A stretch of DNA of 61,551 nt from Solimicrobium sp. (GTDB lineage Bacteria > Pseudomonadota > Gammaproteobacteria > Burkholderiales > Burkholderiaceae_D). A model generated the notes under the pieces. It was not told the origin of the DNA. It searched no databases and worked only from the letters and a program-made list of their open reading frames with translations. The stretch lies in NCBI GenBank assembly GCA_021155915.1, contig JAJNBE010000030.1, positions 1-61,551 on the forward strand. Reading direction: 5' to 3'. Position numbers and translations under genes: made by a program. This document shows positions 29,396-38,064 of this stretch, in pieces (position 1 is the stretch's first letter; each line of letters opens with the position of its first letter).

Positions 29396-30483
29396 CGTGC
29401 AATAAAAACAAAGTGTTTTTACCAAAAAATGTTCATTTGGATGCTTGCTTTATAGAAAATGGTCACCTGATATTTTCCAGCGGAAAGCTTACAGCGAATA
29501 AAGCATATGCGATAGCGCATGCAGAAGGCGAACTTGCAGAAGCGCATACACATGTTGGGTTTGCATGCGCAAGTAATTTGGGCAGCGCATACGCCACTGG
29601 CACGGGAAAGTCATTCGCTTTAACAGATGAAACGTCTGCTTTCGCAAATGGGAGAGATGCCAAAACATTTGGCCTGCAACTTGGTGCAAGAATTATCGTC
29701 TCCGATGGAGCAGTTGGTTACCCTGCGCAAGGTGTTGAAGTAATTAAAGATATTCACTCTTCAGTTCACCCGGCGTTAGCGGAACAACACAGCCCACCTT
29801 ACGTCGTAGGTCAAACGGCCAAAGACTCCGTTGAACATGCCATGTTTAAACAATATCTTTTGGATTTAAATCATCTTGCATATATTGGGGATAGTAAGTC
29901 AGCATTTAAATTGGGCATGCAGACTGATGCTGTGTTAAATATTTTTTTTGAGGTTCCTAACATTAAATCGAAAAAATTTTTTCTACTAGAGCTTGCTCAT
30001 AAATTGGGGCATTCAGAAGCTGCTTATCAATTAGGTTTATATTATTTGCAGAAGCAAGCAGTTACTGGAGAGTCTAACTTTCAATGCGCATTGGACTGGT
30101 TTATACAAGCAGTGGGAAAAAAGACATGCCAGGCAGAGGATGCCCTGAAGAAAATTTACTTGCTGACGCTGGTAACAGACAACAAAAAAGACTCCGCGTT
30201 TAAGCTTGGAACGATGGAAGATGATGAGTTAAAAGAAGTTTTTAAGGGGAGCAATAGCCCAAAATATAATTTTTTACTTAAAGCATACGAGCTGGGACAT
30301 AAAGAAGCTGGATACCAATTGGGTGAGTATTTCAATAATAAGCCTAATGCAACCGAGCTGGATTTTAAAGATGCGTTGGCTTGGTATTCAAGAGCTCTTG
30401 GTAAATCGGATGAGCCAGATGTTGAGCAAAAAATGAAACAGATTGAAGCAACTATGCGGCACAATAATTGCATTATTTCCTAA
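29317..30483 (+). CDS. Candidate effector (3' part of frameshifted gene): octapeptide and Sel1-like repeats, CaaX box (CIIS)
   Basis: A 388-residue frame carrying the rest of the conserved domain (LPKNVHLDACFIENGHLIF, SSGKLTANKAY). An Ala-rich 8-residue repeat block follows at about 64-125 (GSAYATGT, GKSFALTD, ETSAFANG), then two sets of Sel1-like repeats (LAHKLGHSEAAYQLGLYYLQ and AYELGHKEAGYQLGEYFNNK). The C-terminus is MRHNNCIIS, again a CaaX box of the CIIS type. The nominal start MLWNIEQ has no ribosome binding site. Translation would need a frameshift near 29312 or re-initiation; otherwise the gene is dead. The intact 3' end, including the CaaX box, suggests the break is recent, programmed, or a sequencing error. 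Confidence 0.65.
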   Translation: MLWNIEQAQRVGYWPPGDVVLFNSTLTCNKNKVFLPKNVHLDACFIENGHLIFSSGKLTANKAYAIAHAEGELAEAHTHVGFACASNLGSAYATGTGKSFALTDETSAFANGRDAKTFGLQLGARIIVSDGAVGYPAQGVEVIKDIHSSVHPALAEQHSPPYVVGQTAKDSVEHAMFKQYLLDLNHLAYIGDSKSAFKLGMQTDAVLNIFFEVPNIKSKKFFLLELAHKLGHSEAAYQLGLYYLQKQAVTGESNFQCALDWFIQAVGKKTCQAEDALKKIYLLTLVTDNKKDSAFKLGTMEDDELKEVFKGSNSPKYNFLLKAYELGHKEAGYQLGEYFNNKPNATELDFKDALAWYSRALGKSDEPDVEQKMKQIEATMRHNNCIIS

Positions 30484-30685
30484 GGAACTAACTGTGGGAC
30501 GGGAAAAGCATTTCGGACTCTTAAGTTCCGGGTAAAAAGCACTATGAGGCTCGCGGGTGTCTAACGAATACGATTGATAAAATCGTCCGCTGTGCTTGTC
30601 GCAAATAGATTAGAAGTCGGTGGTGCTGAACGCCAAAATTCTGTCCCCCGAAATTAATTAATGTTCCAATAACAGGAGATATGAT

Positions 30686-31822
30686 ATGGAAAATTTTAAA
30701 TGCAATCGGGAAATAGTCCCCTATGTGGGCAATAGCAACACCCCTTCAAATTATTCACGACGCAACACCGATGAGACTGAGTCGTGTGCCACCACTAACA
30801 CAAGCGATACCCCGCCTTGCCAATTTGCATCTACGCAAGAAGAGCTTGCTGCATTGTTCGGAAACTATTTTACTGATTTATCACGTTGCGATAATATTTT
30901 CCTGGCTATAGAGACTGGCCGTTGGCCGACGGCAGGTCTGATCGTTTTAAAAGATATTCCTTTCAAAATTCCTCTCGGCGAAATACGGGCTTTGCCAGAG
31001 AACGCTCATCTTTTTTTTGGAAAAGGCGACAAAACGGAACGCTGTATCTTAACGCAAGGTACGCTTAAATTTTCGAGGGGCGAATTGGTAGGTACAACCA
31101 AAGATGCGACGCCGTATGCAATAGGGCCAGAAGCTAAAGCATACACTATTGCACAAGACGGACATGCCTACTCAGCTAATCGGGGCAGTGCACACGCGAC
31201 GTTTGGTGGATGCGCTTTCGCACTGGGTGACCGCGCCCGCGCTTATGCAAATGGAAAGGGTACAAGAGCCTATGGAATGGAGATTGGGTCAATAGTTCAT
31301 GCGACAGACGGAGCAACTGCATTCAAACATATAGAAGGGATAAAAATAACTAAAGATAGCCAATCTCAAGCAAGCTGGACTGCGGTGCACCTCAATGAAC
31401 CTGCGCATATGAATAGCAATGGTCGCTATACAAATGAATTTATTGCTTATATAACTGATCTAGGTCATTTGGCAAAAGCCGGAGACGGCGCCGCGCAGTT
31501 TAAACTCGGGATGGTGCATAACTCTACGTTAAGAAATCTTTTTAATGAGTTCGAGAATCCCAAAGTCCGATTTTTAGAGAGTGCTTATAAATCAAATATC
31601 AAGGAGGCGGCTTTTGAACTTGGTGAGTATTATATGCAGCGAGATGTATTTACAAAAAAAGAAGACCGGGAAAAAGCCTTAAAGTGGTACAAAATTGCGC
31701 GGGACGAGAATGGTGATGTAAATGTTCAGGAAAAAATTGAGAAGATTGAAGCACAGTTGCAAAGTGACGAAAAATCACAATCTGAAATTGTATCATTTGC
31801 TGATAACTTTTTTCGGTCGTAG
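30686..31822 (+). CDS. Octapeptide/Sel1 paralogue whose CaaX box has been shifted out of frame
   Basis: A 378-residue paralogue of the proteins at 16380 and 29317. It has the conserved domain (about 50-140: NIFLAIETGRWPTAGLIVLK, FKIPLGEIRALPENAHLFF, TQGTLKFSRGELVGTT), the Ala-rich 8-residue block (about 152-205: GHAYSANR, GCAFALGD, RARAYANG) and Sel1-like repeats (AYKSNIKEAAFELGEYYMQR, REKALKWYKIARDENGD). It ends SEIVSFADNFFRS. Adding one A at 31785-31787 would instead give SENCIIC-stop, a CaaX box, so the present tail is probably a frameshift product. The start has AGGAGATATGAT upstream. No palindrome of the accessory type is visible before it; it may share a transcript with the preceding gene, 200 bp upstream. 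Confidence 0.78.
   Translation: MENFKCNREIVPYVGNSNTPSNYSRRNTDETESCATTNTSDTPPCQFASTQEELAALFGNYFTDLSRCDNIFLAIETGRWPTAGLIVLKDIPFKIPLGEIRALPENAHLFFGKGDKTERCILTQGTLKFSRGELVGTTKDATPYAIGPEAKAYTIAQDGHAYSANRGSAHATFGGCAFALGDRARAYANGKGTRAYGMEIGSIVHATDGATAFKHIEGIKITKDSQSQASWTAVHLNEPAHMNSNGRYTNEFIAYITDLGHLAKAGDGAAQFKLGMVHNSTLRNLFNEFENPKVRFLESAYKSNIKEAAFELGEYYMQRDVFTKKEDREKALKWYKIARDENGDVNVQEKIEKIEAQLQSDEKSQSEIVSFADNFFRS
31786..31803 (+). other. Out-of-frame codons for N-C-I-I-C-stop at the end of 30686-31822
   Basis: AAT TGT ATC ATT TGC TGA reads Asn-Cys-Ile-Ile-Cys-stop in the frame one base away from the annotated gene. The paralogues end N/D-Cys-Ile-Ile-Ser at the equivalent position. The AAA just before it would need one more A to restore the frame. 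Confidence 0.7.
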
Positions 31823-31882
31823 TGAAAATACACCCGTAACTTTGAATAAGGAACGGCGTATGTATTTTTTTGGAAGTAAAGC

Positions 31883-32218
31883 ATGATTATTGTAAAAGAT
31901 CTTGAAAGTCTCCAGATGGTCGAACCTTGGAGAAGAAATTTAGCATTCCTCATCGATGCGCTAGTACTGTATTTGGTTGGAATATGCTTGGGCTTATTTT
32001 TTTTAGATTATTTTATTAGTCTGGGATCGTGGGGAATTGTTATTGGATTTAGCATTGTGCTTGCTTATTTCACCTTGATAGAAAGTGGCCTAGGTAGTGG
32101 GCAATCGGTAGGGAAAACTTTTTTGAATTTGAAAGTTGTATCCTGCAATGGCGACCACCTTAGCTTAACTAAATCATTAATTCGATCTTCTGTATTTTTC
32201 GCTCCACTATTTCTGTGA
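31883..32218 (+). CDS. RDD-family membrane protein, N-terminal part
   Basis: A 111-residue product with the RDD family start (EPWRRNLAFLIDALVLYLVG, with R and D in the first helix), a second membrane segment (WGIVIGFSIVLAYFTLIE) and the family loop GSGQSVGKTFLNLKVVSCNG. It stops after FFAPLFL, before the third helix of a normal RDD protein, and the missing part is encoded at 32215 in another frame. Start and stop overlap as GTGA. It is either one gene broken by a frameshift or, less usually, two coupled halves. RDD proteins are poorly understood membrane proteins, some linked to ion transport. Confidence 0.7.
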   Translation: MIIVKDLESLQMVEPWRRNLAFLIDALVLYLVGICLGLFFLDYFISLGSWGIVIGFSIVLAYFTLIESGLGSGQSVGKTFLNLKVVSCNGDHLSLTKSLIRSSVFFAPLFL

Positions 32219-32760
32219 AGATTGCATTTAGGGAAGGGCTCTCCCCTCTCCTTATCAATTTGTTCGTAATATTTGAAATTTTCCAATTAATCGATTTGCA
32301 CATACGCTATCAAGGAATCAGCCAATCTTTGCACGATTTTTTGGTTGACTCAATGATAGTAAAAGTAGAAAAAACAAATAATACAAGTTCTCAGGAAGTA
32401 AAATTTTTCGCGAAAATTTCTTCCCTAGAAGAAAAATATTTCGCGAGAATTTATTCACGTGAGAACATCATAATTTCTATCATTATTTCTGCGGCTTTGG
32501 CTGTGTTTATGCAAATGCAAATGGCTACGGAACCATTTTTATCAATAACTTCGCTGACCAAGGTGCTTTCGAAAGAGCCTGACATAATCAAGGCAACGGT
32601 ATCTGAGAATAAAAGGACAAAACATTTATCAATTGATGTGTGGGCGTATGATAGGAATTTAGGTGATGAATCCGAATTCAATCGACTAAAAAAAGTTATT
32701 CTCAGTAGCTATCCCAATATCCTACGACAACACGATGAAGTTGATGTTTTGCTTTCTTAA
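32215..32760 (+). CDS. RDD-family membrane protein, C-terminal part with extra domain
   Basis: A 181-residue frame starting with GTG inside the stop of the preceding gene (GTGA overlap). It opens with a membrane helix (LLINLFVIFEIFQLIDL) and then the RDD family ending QSLHDFLVDSMIVKVEK, equivalent to the usual Q-x-L-H-D-x-L-x-x-T-x-V-V. About 110 further residues not typical of RDD proteins follow, with another hydrophobic stretch (ENIIISIIISAALAVFMQM). Together the two frames would make a protein of about 290 residues. No strong slippery sequence is seen at the junction. Confidence 0.6.
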   Translation: MKIAFREGLSPLLINLFVIFEIFQLIDLHIRYQGISQSLHDFLVDSMIVKVEKTNNTSSQEVKFFAKISSLEEKYFARIYSRENIIISIIISAALAVFMQMQMATEPFLSITSLTKVLSKEPDIIKATVSENKRTKHLSIDVWAYDRNLGDESEFNRLKKVILSSYPNILRQHDEVDVLLS

Positions 32761-32917
32761 GGTTACGGCATTGGTATCTATTTTGATTTTCGGTATGTTA
32801 ATTTTTTTTTCTCACCGAAAACTCAGCAGTTATAAAGGTTTCAAAAATCGAGAATTTTTTGTAGGTATCACTCGCCAGCTTTGCTGGTCCTCAATTATAA
32901 GTTAATCTGAATGAAGT

Positions 32918-33460
32918 TTATCCAACTAAGCGCCCGCCGCGCACTCGTAATCCTCGTTTAGCCAGCCCAGGTGCCAAGCAGCTTAGCGCCGCCAATGCTT
33001 CGCCGCTGTGGGCGTGGCAAATGGCTACGCCTAATGCATCGGCGGCGTCTGGGCCCGGCAAACTGGGCAGCTGCAACAAGCGCTGTACCATTTCTTGCAC
33101 TTGTTCCTTTTTCGCTTTGCCATGACCGACCACACCTTGTTTGACCTGCAGAGCCGTATATTCCGCGACAGGTAAATTGGCATTTACTAACGCGCAAATG
33201 GCTGCACCGCGCGCTTGACCTAGTAAAAGTGTGGATTGAGGATTAACGTTGACGAAGACTTTCTCAACGGCGGCACAGTCGGGTTGATAAGTTGTGACAA
33301 TTTCTGCCACACTGATAAAAATGGTTCTGAGCCGCTCTGGCAAAGTACCGTCAATGGTTTTAACGGTACCCGAAGCGAGATAAAAAATTCGTTGACCTTG
33401 TTTCTCGATCAGGCCGAAACCAGTGGTGCGCAAGCCTGGGTCGATGCCGAGGATTTTCAT
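32918..33460 (-). CDS. ruvC: Holliday junction resolvase RuvC
   Basis: Endonuclease that resolves four-way junctions, working with RuvAB. The family start [20 protein letters not shown] holds the first catalytic Asp. Next come [20 protein letters not shown] (catalytic Glu), [16 protein letters not shown], and [17 protein letters not shown] with the last catalytic Asp pair. Length is 180 residues. The ATG at 33460 is chosen by homology; an upstream TTG would add five residues. It follows purH by 15 bp. In Burkholderia ruvA and ruvB normally come next, but here the chromosome switches to the accessory region. Confidence 0.94.
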   Translation of the reverse strand: MKILGIDPGLRTTGFGLIEKQGQRIFYLASGTVKTIDGTLPERLRTIFISVAEIVTTYQPDCAAVEKVFVNVNPQSTLLLGQARGAAICALVNANLPVAEYTALQVKQGVVGHGKAKKEQVQEMVQRLLQLPSLPGPDAADALGVAICHAHSGEALAALSCLAPGLAKRGLRVRGGRLVG

Positions 33461-33475
33461 CGAGTGATGAAGCAA

Positions 33476-35056
33476 TCAGTGCCGAAAATGACGTACCCCA
33501 GTCAACATCATGACCACACCGTGCGCATCGGCGGCATCGATAACTTCCTGATCACGCATAGAACCCCCCGGTTGCATCACACAAGTGGCGCCCGCTTCAA
33601 CGACCACATCTAAACCATCGCGAAATGGGAAAAACGCGTCGGATGCCACGGCCGACCCCACCAATGTCAGCCCAGCATTTTTGGCCTTAATTGAAGCAAT
33701 GCGTGCAGAGTCAACACGACTCATCTGGCCGGCCCCCACACCTAGTGTCATACCATTGCCACAGAACACGATAGCATTTGATTTAACGTATTTGGCAACG
33801 CGCCAGGCGAATAACATATCGTTGATTTCCGTCGGCGTAGGTTGGCGTTTGCTGACAATGTTGAAATCATCAATCCCCACATTTCTTGCATCCGGTGATT
33901 GCACTAACAGACCACCGCCAACCCGCTTGTAGTCGCGTCGGTTAACGGCTAATCCGAACTTGCCCAACGAAATTTGTAATACCCGTACATTCTGTTTGGC
34001 CCCAAAAATCGCGCGCGCTTCTGCGGTGAATGACGGAGCAATGATGACTTCTACAAACTGCTTAGCAGCCATTTCCGCCGCTGCCCCATCCAGTTCGCAA
34101 TTAAAAGCGATGATGCCACCAAAAGCGGACGTCGGATCAGTCTTCCACGCCTTGCTGTAGGCGGCTAATGCGCTTTCAGCAACGGCCACTCCGCAAGGAT
34201 TGGCATGTTTAACGATAACGCAAGTCGCGTTGACTGGATCAAATGATTTTACACATTCCCAAGCCGCATCGGCATCGGCAATATTGTTGTAGGACAGCTC
34301 TTTGCCTTGTAATTGAACATAGTTGGATAAGGCGCCTTCAGCTACATGACTGTCCCGGTAGAACGCGGCGGATTGATGTGGATTTTCACCATAGCGCATT
34401 TCCTGGATTTTTTCAAAGTGCAGGTTCAAGTTTTGTGGATATTCATTACGCGTTTTGTGTGCGTTATCTTCACCTAGACTAGTCAAATAATTAGTGATGG
34501 CGCTATCGTAGTGCGCCGTATGCGAAAACACTTTCTTGGCTAACGTAAATTTGGTGTGGGAGCTCACCTTGCCTTGCTGCGCTCTCATTTCATCTAGCAC
34601 AAGTCCATAGTCAAGTGGATCGCAAACCACTACCACATCTTTATGATTTTTGGCCGAGGAACGCAGCATGGTTGGGCCACCAATGTCAATATTCTCAATC
34701 GCATCTTCAAGCGTGCAGTCGTCTTTGGCAATAGTCGCTTGAAAAGGATATAAATTCACCACCACCATATCGATAGTGGGAATCTGATGTTGTTCTAATG
34801 CGGCCATGTGTTCAGGAAAATCGCGGCGAGCCAGAATGCCGCCGTGTACTTTAGGATGCAAGGTTTTAACGCGGCCATCTAACATCTCCGGAAAACCCGT
34901 ATAGTTTCCGACCTCCACTACAGGCAGTCCATGTTCCGTCAATAATTTGGCGGTACCACCCGTGGATAAAAGTTGGATACCCATATCGGATAACGCGCGG
35001 GCAAAATCGACGATACCAGTTTTGTCGGAGACGGAAAGTAGTGCTTGTTTAATCAT
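33476..35056 (-). CDS. purH: Bifunctional AICAR formyltransferase / IMP cyclohydrolase
   Basis: Catalyses the last two steps of de novo purine synthesis. The N-terminal cyclohydrolase domain (1-200) has [48 protein letters not shown] and NLYPF. The C-terminal transformylase has [33 protein letters not shown] with the catalytic Lys-His, [13 protein letters not shown], and the ending [28 protein letters not shown] and TGVRHFRH. Length, 526 residues, is normal. It is preceded by fis and followed by ruvC on the same strand, as in Burkholderia. Retention of purine synthesis argues against the most extreme genome reduction. Confidence 0.96.
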   Translation of the reverse strand: MIKQALLSVSDKTGIVDFARALSDMGIQLLSTGGTAKLLTEHGLPVVEVGNYTGFPEMLDGRVKTLHPKVHGGILARRDFPEHMAALEQHQIPTIDMVVVNLYPFQATIAKDDCTLEDAIENIDIGGPTMLRSSAKNHKDVVVVCDPLDYGLVLDEMRAQQGKVSSHTKFTLAKKVFSHTAHYDSAITNYLTSLGEDNAHKTRNEYPQNLNLHFEKIQEMRYGENPHQSAAFYRDSHVAEGALSNYVQLQGKELSYNNIADADAAWECVKSFDPVNATCVIVKHANPCGVAVAESALAAYSKAWKTDPTSAFGGIIAFNCELDGAAAEMAAKQFVEVIIAPSFTAEARAIFGAKQNVRVLQISLGKFGLAVNRRDYKRVGGGLLVQSPDARNVGIDDFNIVSKRQPTPTEINDMLFAWRVAKYVKSNAIVFCGNGMTLGVGAGQMSRVDSARIASIKAKNAGLTLVGSAVASDAFFPFRDGLDVVVEAGATCVMQPGGSMRDQEVIDAADAHGVVMMLTGVRHFRH

Positions 35057-35092
35057 GATGTAAATGTGTGAGAGTGAATGTAGCGGACTGCG

Positions 35093-35326
35093 TTAAATTA
35101 ATCCGTGATGTTGTAATTTCTTGCGTAAAGTATTCCGGTTAATGCCTAACATTTCCGCCGCTTGTGACTGATTACTTTCAGCTCGGCTCATCACCATTTC
35201 CAACATAGGCTTTTCTACTGCTAATACAACCATGTCATAAATATTAGACGCCGGCTGTTCACCTAAATCGTGAAAATATTTTTCCAGATTTTTAGAAATG
35301 GCTTGTTGAATGTTGTCTTTACTCAT
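35093..35326 (-). CDS. fis: Fis-family DNA-binding protein
   Basis: A 77-residue nucleoid protein. The C-terminal helix-turn-helix SQAAEMLGINRNTLRKKLQH is typical Fis, and the N-terminal helices (ISKNLEKYFHDLGEQPASNI, then YDMVVLAVEKPMLEMVM) form the dimer. It lies between dusB and purH on the same strand, as in many proteobacteria where dusB-fis is an operon. In other bacteria Fis bends DNA at rRNA and recombination sites. The ATG follows AACATGAGT-type sequence with a weak ribosome binding site, so it may be translated after dusB. Confidence 0.94.
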   Translation of the reverse strand: MSKDNIQQAISKNLEKYFHDLGEQPASNIYDMVVLAVEKPMLEMVMSRAESNQSQAAEMLGINRNTLRKKLQHHGLI

Positions 35327-35369
35327 GTTGATTTAATGTTGAAATTAAGATGATGTCAGAGAAGGCAGA

Positions 35370-36437
35370 TTAGATATTCGCCCTTGAGTTTCCGACGCCA
35401 GGCTCCCTTACGGGAAAGGAATCATATTGTAACCGTTCATTTTTCTGAGAACTAAAAAATTCCTGAACAGCCTTTAATTGTAATTCGCAGGACTCTAATT
35501 TATTCATTTGCTGGCGGAACACCTCGCCGCCGACCAATTTGTGCACATACCAACCGATGTGTTTACGCGCTGTTCGTACACCCATAAATTCACCGTAAAA
35601 TGCGTAATGAGCTAACAAATGCTCTTCCATTAAGGCACTAGCTTCCGTAACTAATGGCGTTGGTAGATGGGAGCCCGTCGCTAAATAATGGGTAATTTCA
35701 CGAAATAGCCAAGGACGGCCTTGCGCTGCACGCCCAATCATAACCGCATCTGTACCGGTAATTCTTAAAACATAAGCCGCTTTTTCGGGTGTATCAATGT
35801 CGCCATTGGCGACCACGGGAAGACCAACTGCTGCTTTAACTGCGGCAATCGTTTCGTACTCTGCATCGCCTTTATAACCATCCATGCGTGTACGGCCGTG
35901 TAAGGTAAGCATGGTAATGCCAGCCGATTCCGCCATGCGTGCAATGGTCAATGCATTCTTATTTTCGCGGTTCCAGCCAGTACGGAATTTTAGCGTGACG
36001 GGAACATCAACCGCGGATACAACCGCATCTAAAATTTGTCCAACCAATTTTTCATTTTGCAGCAGTGCTGATCCGCACCAGCTATCGCACACTTTTTTAG
36101 CCGGGCAGCCCATGTTGATATCAATAATCTGTGCGCCATTGGCTACATTATGCTTGGCACATTCTGCCAACATTACTGGATCAGCACCAGCAATTTGCAC
36201 CGCCTTGGGTTCCATTTCACCGTCATGGTTTGTTCGGCGAGCGGATTTTTCTGTTTTCCACAAACGCGGATTCGAGGCAGACATTTCTGATACCGCATAA
36301 CCGGCACCAAGCTGCTTACAAAGTTGACGAAATGGCCTGTCCGTTACACCGGCCATAGGAGCGACGAAGACATTGTTACGCAAAATATGGGGGCCGATTT
36401 GCACAGTGAAGGATTTTTGATGAAAGAAATGAGGCAC
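35370..36437 (-). CDS. dusB: tRNA-dihydrouridine synthase B
   Basis: Flavoprotein that reduces tRNA uridine 17 (DusB class). Landmarks are FVAPMAGVTDRPFRQLCKQL, SEMSASNPRLW, the FMN and tRNA loop INMGCPAKKVCDSWCGSALL, VTLKFRTGWN, TLHGRTRMDGYKG, VVANGDIDTPEKA, and MIGRAAQGRPWLF. At 355 residues it is slightly longer than usual because of the C-terminal end, which is polar and unconserved. The ATG start fits the family N-terminus (VQIGPHILRNNVFVAPM). It stands first in the dusB-fis-purH-ruvC order. Confidence 0.93.
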   Translation of the reverse strand: MPHFFHQKSFTVQIGPHILRNNVFVAPMAGVTDRPFRQLCKQLGAGYAVSEMSASNPRLWKTEKSARRTNHDGEMEPKAVQIAGADPVMLAECAKHNVANGAQIIDINMGCPAKKVCDSWCGSALLQNEKLVGQILDAVVSAVDVPVTLKFRTGWNRENKNALTIARMAESAGITMLTLHGRTRMDGYKGDAEYETIAAVKAAVGLPVVANGDIDTPEKAAYVLRITGTDAVMIGRAAQGRPWLFREITHYLATGSHLPTPLVTEASALMEEHLLAHYAFYGEFMGVRTARKHIGWYVHKLVGGEVFRQQMNKLESCELQLKAVQEFFSSQKNERLQYDSFPVREPGVGNSRANI

Positions 36438-36535
36438 TATTCTAATTGAAATCTGCTTAAAATTTCAGCAAACTATATGATTTTTATCAATCAGTGAAGA
36501 ATTTAAAAAAGTAGAATAAGGTTTAAAGTAAAAAA

Positions 36536-36549
36536 AATGGTTTTCCATA
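36536..36549 (+). promoter_or_regulatory. Palindrome AATGGTTTTCCATA
   Basis: ATGG-TTTT-CCAT with the GG-WWWW-CC core, 166 bp before the ATG at 36716. A related GTGGTTTTTCC lies at the matching place before the tandem paralogue at 38065, with one extra T in the core. Confidence 0.45.
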
Positions 36550-36715
36550 AGGGAAATCCCCCATGGTGACTAGGAATTACAGGGCAGATAATAGTGCACT
36601 TGTCACCCTAATCTACGTCGAGTAATCGATACTTCGATGACATGTTAGGATGGCTTCGTAATACTAAATGAAGCGTTTTATTTACACTTTTATCAACACT
36701 GAGAAGAATGTATAC

Positions 36716-37666
36716 ATGCAATCAATTAATCGATCATTAAGCAGTCCTGCTCATCTCACTTCAAATCTGATAAGTACAGAGAAAAATAGTCTAGCGGCCT
36801 CAGAGCTGGTGAGTATAAACAGAAGAATAGAGGAAAATCGACCATTATTAGATAAATTAAAAATAGACAGTAAATTTCAAAATGTATTGACGCTTATGCG
36901 TAAAAACGGTATCCCAGAGAAATCGATTTTAAATTTTCTCATTGGACGAATTAGTTTGCCAGAATGTATGGAAAAATTCGATGGACCAAGATGGATGAAA
37001 TACCTCCTTAACAGCAGCGTTCGCGGAATGATTGAATGGCATCGTTCTCTTTCTGATATTTTAGGCGCTGGCCCTTTCGATGAAGATAAAATACCTTTTC
37101 TCTCGAAGCAGCTAGCTGATCCATTATCATCTATTTTTAACTTTGGCTATTTCGAATCTGATGAAAAAACCCAGGCTAAGATACATATTTTGATGAGAGT
37201 AATTGAAAAAGAAAATTGCGTAGGAAAACTGGATTTGCGTGAGCTCAATCTTGCTAATTGTGACTTAAGGGACGCTGACTTATCGGGAGTCGATTGTTGT
37301 AGAGCCGACTTTAGTAATGCCAATTTGTCTCGAGTGGACTTTCGGGGAAGTGATCTGACTGAAGCTAAATTTTGCAGAGCCGACTTGACGGGAGCTGACT
37401 TCCGTGGAGTTAATCTGACTGACGCTGTTTTTCTTAACAATAACTTGACCAGCGTTATATTTGTTGGAGCTACCTCTTCTAATCCTTCTACTTTAAATGT
37501 TATGGTTTTGAAATTGATAGAGGAACAAAACAAAGCGCATGCATTTGAAATATACAAATTGTTATCGAAAGCGACGGAATGGCGCACTTTTGAAGGAACA
37601 AATTTTCCTAAAGAGTTAGTCATTAGAATCTGTCGTGATGCTACCTTTTTGACGTGTAGCTCTTAA
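36716..37666 (+). CDS. Pentapeptide-repeat accessory protein, tandem paralogue 1
   Basis: A 316-residue protein. The N-terminal domain (1-165) is shared with the proteins at 38065 and 20498-21745: MQSINRSLSSPAHLT, RIEENRPLLDKLKIDSKFQN, LTLMRKN, and FNFGYFESDEKTQAKIHILM. About 15 pentapeptide turns follow (about 167-245: LDLRELNLANCDLRDADLSG, ADFSNANLSRVDFRG, ADLTGADFRGVNLTDA), predicting a right-handed four-sided beta-helix. The C-terminal end, WRTFEGTNFPKELVIRICRD, has an F-box-like L/F-P-x-E-L-V-x-x-I pattern. I choose the ATG at 36716 because the paralogue starts there; a start 48 bp upstream is possible. Candidate host-interaction protein (inference). Confidence 0.75.
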   Translation: MQSINRSLSSPAHLTSNLISTEKNSLAASELVSINRRIEENRPLLDKLKIDSKFQNVLTLMRKNGIPEKSILNFLIGRISLPECMEKFDGPRWMKYLLNSSVRGMIEWHRSLSDILGAGPFDEDKIPFLSKQLADPLSSIFNFGYFESDEKTQAKIHILMRVIEKENCVGKLDLRELNLANCDLRDADLSGVDCCRADFSNANLSRVDFRGSDLTEAKFCRADLTGADFRGVNLTDAVFLNNNLTSVIFVGATSSNPSTLNVMVLKLIEEQNKAHAFEIYKLLSKATEWRTFEGTNFPKELVIRICRDATFLTCSS

Positions 37667-37879
37667 AAAACTGATTCTCTATTATCGGAACGGCGCAGAA
37701 ATAAACTGTCGGTAATAGCTAATATAATGGCAGCTCGTGCGCTTTTGCTTCGACTTATTCAAAAGATGGTAAAGTTGACAGCACTTTACCGAGCTACTTT
37801 TACTGTGTTTCAGTTATCTTTGTCATCAGAGAACACTAGGAAACCTTTTTGAGATATGAAAGGTTTCGAAATGGATAAA

Positions 37880-37905
37880 GTGGTTTTTCCGTAAGTGATA
37901 TCACC
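37880..37905 (+). promoter_or_regulatory. Diverged upstream site of 38065-38931
   Basis: GTGGTTTTTCC followed by GTGATATCAC, a perfect 10-bp palindrome. The stretch aligns with the region around 36536 as part of a duplicated upstream region of about 170 bp. Confidence 0.35.
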
Positions 37906-38064
37906 AATAGTAATTAGGAATAACGTGACCGTTAATAACTCACTAGTCCTTATAATCGGTTTAAAGTAAGTCGATAACTCGATGGACATGGCAGATGCTT
38001 CGTCATATTAAACGAAGCGGTTATATTATCTAAACTTTTATCAGCACTAGGGAAAAGGTTAATC

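Noticed and set aside
37630..37666. C-terminal TCSS of the pentapeptide protein as a CaaX box
   Set aside because: The Cys is third from the end and the following residues are Ser, so it does not fit the C-a-a-X pattern.
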